Assembly: GCA_002344975.1 (NCBI GenBank)
Contig: DDUV01000093.1
Coordinates: 1-5,550 of the forward strand
Reading direction: 5' to 3'
DNA: 5,550 nucleotides
Source: Saprospiraceae bacterium UBA2329
GTDB taxonomy: Bacteria; Bacteroidota; Bacteroidia; Chitinophagales; Saprospiraceae
Shown here: positions 1 to 5,257 of the stretch, piece by piece
Layout: every line of letters begins with the position of its first letter
Numbering within the stretch: the stretch's first letter is position 1
Notes under the pieces: generated by a model
Database searches by the model: none
What the model saw: the letters and a program-made list of their open reading frames with translations, nothing else
Told to the model about the DNA's origin: nothing
Made by a program: the position numbers and the translations under genes

Positions 1-1140
1 GCTACGGGTTCGGGCGTCATCATCAGCGAAGACGGATACATCGTTACCAACCAGCATGTGATCGCAGGCGCCGACGCCATAGAAGTGACGCTGCACGACA
101 AACGGGAATTTGAGGCAGAGTTGATCGGCGTTGATTTGTCCACTGATCTGGCCTTGCTGCGCATCCGGGCCGGGCGGCTCAAAGCCCTGCCTTTCGGCAA
201 TTCCGATTCGCTGCTGGTGGGCGAGTGGGTACTGGCGGTGGGCAATCCTTTCAACCTCGAGTCCACCGTCACGGCAGGCATTGTGAGTGCTAAAGGCCGC
301 AGCATAGATATTCTGGAAAGTCAGGATCGCATCGAATCTTTCATCCAAACCGACGCGGTGGTGAACCCCGGCAACAGCGGCGGCGCATTGGTCAATTCCA
401 ACGGAGAGTTGGTGGGCGTCAACACGGCCATCATCACGCGCAGCGGGCGTTACGAGGGCTATTCCTTTGCGGTGCCGGCCAATCTGGTGCGCAAGGTCAT
501 CCGCGATTTGCGCGATTACGGCACGGTGCAAAGGGGCTTGCTCGGCGTATTTATCGAAGACATCGGCAGCAAGCAAGCCGAGGCAATGGGGCTTTCCGCC
601 GCGGAAGGTATCCTCATAACGCGGGTATCGCCGGGCAGCGGCGCCGATGATGCCGGCCTCCGCGAGGGCGATGTCATTGTGAGTATTCAGGGCGTCAAAA
701 CCCGCACCATGGCTGAGATGCAAGAGCAGGTGGGCAGGTTCAGGCCCGGCAATAAATTGAAAGTGGAATACATCCGGGAGGGTAAAAAACGCGGCGCTTC
801 GGTGGTGTTGAAAAGCAAATCGAACGATGTTTCGCTGACGGATGCGGGAGAACAATCGCAACTCAGAGAACTGGGATTTGAACTGCGCAGCCTGAATGCC
901 GAAGAACGGCAGCGCCTGAATATCAAGGGTATAAAGGTCATCAGTATTTACCGCGGCACTCCTGTGGAAGGCACCAATATGGAACCGGGCTTCATCATTA
1001 CCAAAGCCAATGGCAAAACAGTGCAGGCGGTAGATCAATTAGCTAAGATCATTTCCGGGGCGCAGGGAGGCAAAGTTGTACTGGAAGGCGTGTACGAGGA
1101 TTACAAAGACAAGTACTACTACTCTTTTGAGGTAAAATAA
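1..1140 (+). CDS. HtrA/DegP-type serine protease with two PDZ domains (5' partial)
   Basis: This is a trypsin-like periplasmic protease/chaperone that degrades or holds misfolded envelope proteins. The frame is open from base 1 and ends at TAA 1138-1140, giving 379 visible codons. The catalytic triad is readable: His in TNQHVI (codon 19, bases 55-57), Asp in STDLALL (codon 49) and Ser in PGNSGGAL (codon 126, bases 376-378). PDZ1 covers about codons 179-271, starting near GLLGVFIED and including REGDVIVSI. PDZ2 covers about 289-364 and includes EPGFIITKANGK. The signal peptide and roughly 100 N-terminal residues expected for the family lie upstream of the window. A GTG at base 58 could be taken as a start, but it is the Val right after the catalytic His, so it is internal. 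All catalytic residues are present, so the enzyme should be active. I am very sure of the family, but not of whether it is the DegP, DegQ or DegS type, so no symbol is given. Confidence 0.95.
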   Translation, partial: ATGSGVIISEDGYIVTNQHVIAGADAIEVTLHDKREFEAELIGVDLSTDLALLRIRAGRLKALPFGNSDSLLVGEWVLAVGNPFNLESTVTAGIVSAKGRSIDILESQDRIESFIQTDAVVNPGNSGGALVNSNGELVGVNTAIITRSGRYEGYSFAVPANLVRKVIRDLRDYGTVQRGLLGVFIEDIGSKQAEAMGLSAAEGILITRVSPGSGADDAGLREGDVIVSIQGVKTRTMAEMQEQVGRFRPGNKLKVEYIREGKKRGASVVLKSKSNDVSLTDAGEQSQLRELGFELRSLNAEERQRLNIKGIKVISIYRGTPVEGTNMEPGFIITKANGKTVQAVDQLAKIISGAQGGKVVLEGVYEDYKDKYYYSFEVK

Positions 1141-1150
1141 CCAGATAATT

Positions 1151-1215
1151 GTCTGATAGTGAAGGGGGAACTCCGTCAAATACAACTTCATAGCCCCCTT
1201 CACCAACAGACTTTT
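1151..1215. terminator. Probable terminator hairpin between convergent genes
   Basis: A perfect 10-bp inverted repeat, GTGAAGGGGG (1159-1168) and CCCCCTTCAC (1194-1203), encloses a 25-nt loop. It is extended by a further 5-bp stem, GTCTG (1151-1155) with CAGAC (1207-1211), across a 3x3 internal loop. On the plus strand it is followed directly by TTTT (1212-1215). It lies between the stop of the protease gene and the stop of the minus-strand gene, where a shared terminator is expected. The loop is large and the T-run short, so it is weaker than a textbook intrinsic terminator. Confidence 0.55.
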
Positions 1216-1811
1216 CAGAATCCTCCCAATCGGAAAGTAAAGGTACCGACCGGGCTGCTGAAACTCTTGTTATCCAACTCTGACGGAAGGCGATCCACTC
1301 CGTTGACCCAACGATAGCCGCCTGTAACGGCCAATTTGAAGAAGTCGAACACATTGAATTCTACTCCAAGCTCCGGCGTCATCACAAAAACGCGATCTGA
1401 ATAGAACGTTTGTTTGCTCTGGCGCAGTTCAGTGCGACCCCAGCCGATGCGCGCGCTGCCGTAGAGGTGCGCTACTTTGTAAGATTTGGGCACATAGCCC
1501 AGCCAGAAACCATTGTGTTTGAAGCGAATATCGTACAGCTCCTGACTCACGCTGACTTTGGCCAGGTCATTGCCCAACCCGTACCAACCTATAAAAAAGT
1601 CTTCGAGGATGAGCGCGCCGCCGCCGCCTACATCGGAGATGGATTCGCCGTTGATGGAACTGATTTCTACAATCGGCGAGCCGAAGGCGCCCACTACGTT
1701 GAGGTCGCCGAATATGGTTTGGTGCCGCTGAGCTTGAAGGGTACAAGCCGTCAAAAAGGAAACTGCGATCAGAAGATTGCGCATAACATTGAATTTTTTG
1801 TGGTTAAACAT
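1215..1811 (-). CDS. Small exported protein, probable outer-membrane beta-barrel, function unknown
   Basis: This frame encodes 198 residues, from ATG 1811-1809 to TGA 1217-1215. The N-terminus looks like a signal peptide: a basic stretch (MFNHKK...MRN), a hydrophobic core (LLIAVSFLTA) and a likely signal peptidase I site before the Gln in LQAQ. The mature part alternates polar and hydrophobic or aromatic residues, is rich in Gly, Tyr and Phe, and ends in ...FTFRLGGF. A C-terminal Phe is typical of barrels inserted by the BAM machinery. An LTAC stretch (residues 20-23) also fits a lipobox, so lipidation cannot be excluded. A second in-frame ATG at 1784-1782 would give 189 residues and a shorter, equally plausible signal peptide; neither start has a clear ribosome-binding site. 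I do not recognise the family and assign no function. The gene is convergent with the protease and transcribed away from the helicase. I found no TAnnTTTG element upstream. Confidence 0.75.
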   Translation of the reverse strand: MFNHKKFNVMRNLLIAVSFLTACTLQAQRHQTIFGDLNVVGAFGSPIVEISSINGESISDVGGGGALILEDFFIGWYGLGNDLAKVSVSQELYDIRFKHNGFWLGYVPKSYKVAHLYGSARIGWGRTELRQSKQTFYSDRVFVMTPELGVEFNVFDFFKLAVTGGYRWVNGVDRLPSELDNKSFSSPVGTFTFRLGGF

Positions 1812-1880
1812 GACGTTGTTTTCAGAAGGATGTATCGCAGCGGGGGCTACCCCTATGGCGGTGGTTGATTTTTTTTACGA

Positions 1881-1935
1881 TTTCGGGTTTAAGGTTTCGG
1901 GTTGGAACCGCCCACCGCATACTGGTTCCGGGTTT
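1881..1935. repeat. Degenerate G/T-rich short repeats (GGTTTCGGGTT type)
   Basis: Three related units are visible: TTTCGGGTTT at 1881-1890, GGTTTCGGGTT at 1893-1903 and GGTTCCGGGTTT at 1924-1935. An inverted pair, GGAACC (1904-1909) and GGTTCC (1924-1929), sits within the same stretch. The composition differs from the neighbouring genes. Its pattern suggests a remnant of a dispersed intergenic repeat, but that is inference, since only one locus is visible. Confidence 0.5.
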
Positions 1936-1949
1936 CCCCTCGTTTAGAA

Positions 1950-2050
1950 GATAAACTGCCAAAGCCGCGCAAGGCGCGGGTCAGCGATAAACTGCGAAGC
2001 AGATTACCAACATGTTCCTGCCCCGACGATAAGATTACCATGCCTGTCGG
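1950..2050. repeat. Degenerate tandem-like repeat with small hairpins
   Basis: GATAAACTGC occurs exactly twice (1950-1959 and 1986-1995, 36 bases apart), and a shortened relative, GATAAGATTACC, starts at 2028. AGATTACCA occurs exactly twice (2001-2009 and 2032-2040, 31 bases apart), each copy soon followed by ATG and a CCTG stretch. Between the copies lie a compact GC hairpin, CCGCGC/GCGCGG (1965-1970 and 1974-1979, 3-nt loop), and a looser inverted pair, CCGAC/GTCGG (2023-2027 and 2046-2050). This looks like decayed tandem units of about 30-36 bases rather than coding sequence. Confidence 0.45.
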
Positions 2051-2093
2051 CCCACAGTACAAAAAACTTTTTTTATCACTTTTTCAACAAACA

Positions 2094-2125
2094 TTTGGAA
2101 TATAATTCCAAGCCGCATACCTTTG
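2094..2125 (+). promoter_or_regulatory. Bacteroidota-type promoter of the helicase gene
   Basis: TACCTTTG at 2118-2125 matches the Bacteroidota -7 consensus TAnnTTTG exactly. TTTG at 2094-2097 lies 20 bases upstream of it, the spacing expected for the -33 element recognised by the primary sigma factor of this phylum. An A/T-rich stretch (2061-2084) precedes it. The predicted start of transcription is near 2131, leaving a leader of about 165 nt before the helicase ATG. Confidence 0.65.
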
Positions 2126-2130
2126 CGCCC

Positions 2131-2296
2131 GATTTGTATTTTTCAATACATCCATTGTACGCGATTTCTTCCCCCGGGTCGGGAATTTTTCTTCTTCAAC
2201 AGGTATGGGCGCGCGTTAACGGATGATTGAAAGCATCTGTTAACCGGGTTTTGTGAGCTTCCTACCGAAGCCTCAACGCTCACATCGTGTACTTAC
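2131..2296 (+). promoter_or_regulatory. Structured 5' leader of the helicase mRNA
   Basis: The leader predicted from the promoter at 2118-2125 contains four consecutive inverted repeats: TGTATT/AATACA (2135-2140 and 2145-2150, 4-nt loop) close to the predicted 5' end; CCCG/CGGG (2173-2176 and 2180-2183) followed by AATTTTT; an 11-bp stem at 2215-2244; and an 8-bp stem with one bulged C (2254-2261 with 2267-2275). E. coli csdA, encoding a cold-shock DEAD-box helicase, is also preceded by a long leader, so post-transcriptional control of this gene is plausible. The leader boundaries and any regulatory role are inferred; I recognise no known riboswitch. Confidence 0.45.
2215..2252 (+). promoter_or_regulatory. 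Near-perfect inverted repeat followed by a short T-run
   Basis: GTTAACGGATG (2215-2225) and CATCTGTTAAC (2234-2244) pair over 11 positions with a single G-U wobble around an 8-nt loop, and are followed by CGGG and TTTT (2249-2252). As RNA it is a stable hairpin 52 bases before the ATG and could act as an attenuator or a stability element. As DNA, the two 11-base arms could be an operator for a dimeric regulator downstream of the promoter. The sequence alone does not decide between these. Confidence 0.45.
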
Positions 2297-4012
2297 ATGA
2301 CCACAACCACTTTTGCTGAACTCGGCCTCTCGGAGGCAGTGCTCGCTTCCGTCACCGACATGGGCTTTATCAACGCTACGCCCATTCAGGCAGAAGCCAT
2401 TCCTGTATTGATGACCGGCAAAGACATCATCGGGCAGGCACAAACCGGCACCGGAAAAACTGCCGCTTTCGGCATTCCGCTGCTCGAACGCATGACGCCC
2501 GACAAGTATGTGCAGGGCCTCATCCTCTGTCCTACCCGCGAGCTGTGTCTTCAGGTAGCCGACGAAATGAAAAAACTTTCCACCCACTCCAAAGGCGTAC
2601 AGGTGGTTGCCATTTATGGCGGCGACTCTTACGAACGCCAGATCAAAGCCCTCAAAGGCGGGGCCAACATCGTGGTGGGCACGCCCGGCAGAGTTATTGA
2701 CCATATCGGCAGGAATACCCTCAAATTGGAAAACCTCCAAATGGTCATTATGGACGAAGCGGACGAAATGCTCAATATGGGCTTCCGGGAAGACATGGAA
2801 AACATCCTCAGCGGCACGCCCGAAGAACGCCAGACGGTGCTCTTCTCGGCCACCATGTCGAAGGATATTCTGGCCCTCACCAAGAAATTCCAGCGCGATG
2901 CCCAACTCATTAAAGTCACCCGCGAAGAACTCACCAACAGCAATACTTCTCAGTATTATTTGGATGTCAAACACGGCGCCAAACTCGAAGCGCTCTGCCG
3001 CCTGATGGATGTGCAGCAACTCGAACTGGCACTCGTGTTCTGCAACCAGAAACGCATGGTGGACGAAGTAGCCGAAAAACTGCGCGACCGCGGCTATCCT
3101 GCCGAAGCGCTGCACGGCGACCTACCGCAAGCCGCTCGCAACGTGGTGATGAACCGCTTTCGCAACGGCAGCCTCAACCTGCTGGTAGCTACCGACGTGG
3201 CCGCCCGCGGTATTGATGTGGATGACGTGGATGCCGTTATCAACTTCGATATGCCTTACGACCCCGAAGTATATGTACACCGCATCGGTCGCACCGGCCG
3301 CGCAGGCCGCACCGGCAAGGCTTTCTCTTTAGTGTCTGGCTCTGATCGCCGCCGCCTGTGGGACATCAGCCGCTACACAAAAGTAGAGGTGGAGCGCATG
3401 ACGGTGCCCAGCTTTCAGGATGTAGTGCGCGTTCGCCGCCAGCAGTTCACACAGCGCGTACTGACTACCGTGGAAGCCGGCGGATTAGAGCCGTTTGAAG
3501 GATTGCTGCCCAAACTGCAGGAAATGGGCATGAGCACCGAACAAATTGTGGCCGCATTGGTCAAAATGAACTTCGGCGAACTGAAAAACGAGTTTGTTCA
3601 GGAAAATATAGACGCTACCGCAGAACGCAAGGCTGCTCCCAAGCGCGAGGCTTTCGGCAAAAAAGCGGAGTTCAAACCAGCCGGCAAAAACAAGGGCGGC
3701 TACGCAGAGCGCAATACGCCGCGCAGCGAACGCTTTGATAAAAAATCGGGCAAGCCGTATCCTTCCGCCCGTGGCGGCAGCATGACCCGCTTGGTCATCA
3801 ACATCGGCAAACAAGAGAAAATCAGCCCCTCGAACATCGTGGGTGCCATAGCCGGCGAGTCGGGCATTCCGGGCAGCGTGCTGGGGCAAATTGATATTTT
3901 CGACCGCTACACCAGCGTGGACGTACCGGCTACCCTTGTGGACGAGGTACTGCGCGGTATGTCGGGCGCCAAAATCAAAGGCAAAAAAGTACGGGTCAGC
4001 GTGGAGAATTAA
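2297..4012 (+). CDS. DEAD-box ATP-dependent RNA helicase, DeaD/CsdA/DbpA type
   Basis: This 571-residue cytoplasmic enzyme couples ATP hydrolysis to local RNA unwinding; relatives act in ribosome assembly, mRNA decay and cold adaptation. All core motifs are present: Q motif with Phe6 and Gln31, motif I AQTGTGKT (48-55), Ia PTREL (79-83), TPGR (129-132), II DEAD (153-156), III SAT (184-186), IV LVFCN (246-250), V ATDVAARGID (298-307) and VI HRIGRTGR (328-335). After the helicase core comes a helical segment (about 380-440), then a Lys/Arg/Gly-rich linker (about 441-496), then a compact domain (about 497-571, MTRLVINIGK...) that resembles the DbpA RNA-binding domain. The ATG at 2297 starts just before the Q motif; an in-frame TGA at 2228 with no ATG, GTG or TTG between supports it. 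There is no Shine-Dalgarno sequence. The gene appears monocistronic, with its own promoter and terminator. Whether it matches CsdA or DbpA in substrate is not clear, so no symbol is given. Confidence 0.96.
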   Translation: MTTTTFAELGLSEAVLASVTDMGFINATPIQAEAIPVLMTGKDIIGQAQTGTGKTAAFGIPLLERMTPDKYVQGLILCPTRELCLQVADEMKKLSTHSKGVQVVAIYGGDSYERQIKALKGGANIVVGTPGRVIDHIGRNTLKLENLQMVIMDEADEMLNMGFREDMENILSGTPEERQTVLFSATMSKDILALTKKFQRDAQLIKVTREELTNSNTSQYYLDVKHGAKLEALCRLMDVQQLELALVFCNQKRMVDEVAEKLRDRGYPAEALHGDLPQAARNVVMNRFRNGSLNLLVATDVAARGIDVDDVDAVINFDMPYDPEVYVHRIGRTGRAGRTGKAFSLVSGSDRRRLWDISRYTKVEVERMTVPSFQDVVRVRRQQFTQRVLTTVEAGGLEPFEGLLPKLQEMGMSTEQIVAALVKMNFGELKNEFVQENIDATAERKAAPKREAFGKKAEFKPAGKNKGGYAERNTPRSERFDKKSGKPYPSARGGSMTRLVINIGKQEKISPSNIVGAIAGESGIPGSVLGQIDIFDRYTSVDVPATLVDEVLRGMSGAKIKGKKVRVSVEN

Positions 4013-4034
4013 TTCATTGCGTTTGATCTGAAAT

Positions 4035-4077
4035 AAAAAAGGCGCCTTCCCGATGCAATGGGGGGCGTCTTTTTTTT
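4035..4077. terminator. Strong bidirectional intrinsic terminator
   Basis: AAAAAAGGCGCCTTCC (4035-4050) pairs with bases 4060-4075 (GGGGGGCGTC followed by T's) over 16 positions, three of them G-U wobbles, around a 9-nt loop. The right arm runs into eight T (4070-4077), and the A6 at the left gives a matching T-run on the minus strand. It begins 22 bases after the helicase stop and lies beyond the stop of the minus-strand propeller gene, so it can serve both convergent transcripts. Confidence 0.9.
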
Positions 4078-4139
4078 GCTTGTGGTTTGGTTACCACTAC
4101 ATTGTCGAAGCGGCACGCCACAAGATGCTTGATATCATA

Positions 4140-5213
4140 TCACCAGGGGCCGTTCTGTTTTACCTGATAAAACCGCTGGCCGTCAAACCGATAAAGACCT
4201 TGCCCCGTACCCCACCACATGTTTCCAGACCTGTCCTGATACATGCTCTGTACACAGCAGTTCAGCCCCTCAGCAGGCGTAAACACAGTGAAAGCGGCTG
4301 CGTTCGGCAAGGAAATAGAAGGATCAAACCTCGTAGTACTTCCTCGCGCTGTGACCCAGATAATACCCGACTCCTCTATGTATATGCCCCAAAATTCGAT
4401 TCCGCCCAATCCGTCTTTGGGCGTGTATTCCGTCAATGTTTTCCCATCATATTTGCAAATACCGTTTTTCATGGTAAACCACATATTCCCAGCTTTATCC
4501 TCCGCGATGCCGCCGGCGTAGTTCTCGCCCAGATTTTCTTTTTCTACGATATTGACCATTGTTTTTCCATCATAACGAAAGACTCCATTTTCAGAAGAAG
4601 CAAACCAGATGTTTCCTTTTTTGTCTTCCATGATGCCGGCCACGTTTACAGGTGGAAGCTGTTGAAATAATGAAAAACATGGCTGCCCCTTGCCATCGGC
4701 AACCGGATCATACCGGTAAACGCCCCCGTGAGTACCCACCCAAACAGCACCCGTTTTGTCAACCAAAATGCCTTTCCGGGTTATATCAACATGGTGAAGC
4801 CCCTCCTTTGAAGCATAATTTTTAAAGGTTTTTCCATCATATTTATACACGCCCTGATCCGTTCCAAACCAAAGGTTGCCATTTTTATCTTCATTAATGG
4901 CATACACCGTTTTGTTGATAAAACCATCAGGATCAGAATAGTAGATTAACGCCTTTCCGTCATACTTCACTACGCCTTGTCCAATGGTGCCGAACCATAG
5001 ATTCCCCCTCGAATCCTGAAAAATACTCCGGATATATTGACTGACTAAAGTAGTGTCAAAATCGGGAGCCAAAGGAACTGCCTCGAAGTTTCTTATGACT
5101 GTTGGGCCTGGAATTGAAAGGTTCGGGCCTTTAAGTGTGTTTGTTTTTTCTTGTCCGTTGCAGGAGGAGAAAATTGCCAAAAGGCCAAAGAGCAATATCC
5201 TGTTTAAAGCCAT
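4140..5213 (-). CDS. Seven-bladed beta-propeller lipoprotein (Reg_prop-type repeats)
   Basis: The protein has 357 residues from ATG 5213-5211. The N-terminus is a lipoprotein signal: MALNR, a hydrophobic core, then FSSC with the lipidated Cys at 18, so it is probably membrane-anchored outside the cytoplasm. Seven repeats follow, each with a D-x-x-G-x-[LIMV]-W core and most ending in [YF]DG or [YF]DP, at about residues 61-86, 103-126, 144-170, 191-215, 233-256, 274-298 and 321-345. This is the two-component regulator propeller (Reg_prop) pattern. Seven blades would close one propeller. In hybrid two-component sensors such blades form the periplasmic sensing part, usually as two propellers joined to a kinase; here there is no transmembrane, kinase or DNA-binding segment. 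Ligand and partner are unknown. A GTG at 5261-5259 would add 16 residues ahead of the signal peptide and is less likely. It lies 44 bases after mqnB with no visible promoter between, suggesting co-transcription. Confidence 0.85.
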   Translation of the reverse strand: MALNRILLFGLLAIFSSCNGQEKTNTLKGPNLSIPGPTVIRNFEAVPLAPDFDTTLVSQYIRSIFQDSRGNLWFGTIGQGVVKYDGKALIYYSDPDGFINKTVYAINEDKNGNLWFGTDQGVYKYDGKTFKNYASKEGLHHVDITRKGILVDKTGAVWVGTHGGVYRYDPVADGKGQPCFSLFQQLPPVNVAGIMEDKKGNIWFASSENGVFRYDGKTMVNIVEKENLGENYAGGIAEDKAGNMWFTMKNGICKYDGKTLTEYTPKDGLGGIEFWGIYIEESGIIWVTARGSTTRFDPSISLPNAAAFTVFTPAEGLNCCVQSMYQDRSGNMWWGTGQGLYRFDGQRFYQVKQNGPW

Positions 5214-5257
5214 GCCGATAATTTTTGAAAAAAAGATGTTGTTCAGTTGCTTGCGAC

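Larger units (their letters stand above)
1812..2296. other. 485-bp divergent intergenic region
   Basis: This gap separates the minus-strand exported-protein gene from the helicase gene. Bases 1812-1870 hold the upstream part of the minus-strand gene, including a short GC hairpin (GGGG 1843-1846, CCCC 1850-1853) and a run of eight T (1869-1876). Bases 1881-2050 hold degenerate repeats, listed separately. Bases 2061-2084 are A/T-rich, with A6, T7 and T5 runs. Bases 2094-2125 carry a Bacteroidota-type promoter, and 2131-2296 form the structured helicase leader. A 67-codon plus-strand open frame at 1902-2105 begins with TTG and overlaps the repeats; I do not regard it as a gene. Confidence 0.7.

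Noticed and set aside
58..60. GTG as the start of the HtrA gene
   Set aside because: It codes for the Val directly after the catalytic His; the conserved frame continues upstream to base 1, so the gene is truncated by the window edge.
1410..1868. 152-codon plus-strand open frame
   Set aside because: Antisense to the exported-protein gene, which has a signal peptide and a barrel-like composition; this frame shows neither a domain nor a sensible start context.
1950..2050. CRISPR-like array
   Set aside because: The repeated words are only 9-10 bases, occur twice, are not regularly spaced and have no cas genes nearby.
1902..2105. 67-codon plus-strand open frame in the intergenic region
   Set aside because: TTG start, spans the degenerate repeats, ends in the A/T-rich promoter region, and the product looks like translated repeat sequence.
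2273..3115. 280-codon minus-strand open frame opposite the helicase
   Set aside because: It lies entirely antisense to the conserved DEAD-box core, is rich in Phe/His/Gly as expected of a shadow frame, and shows no recognisable motif.
4079..4124. Inverted pair CTTGTGG/CCACAAG with TGATATCA palindrome nearby as a second terminator
   Set aside because: The arms are 7 bp with a 32-nt gap and no T-run; the adjacent 4035-4077 hairpin explains termination in both directions.
4053..4670. 205-codon plus-strand open frame
   Set aside because: Begins inside the terminator hairpin and runs antisense to the propeller gene, whose seven clear repeats show the minus strand is coding.
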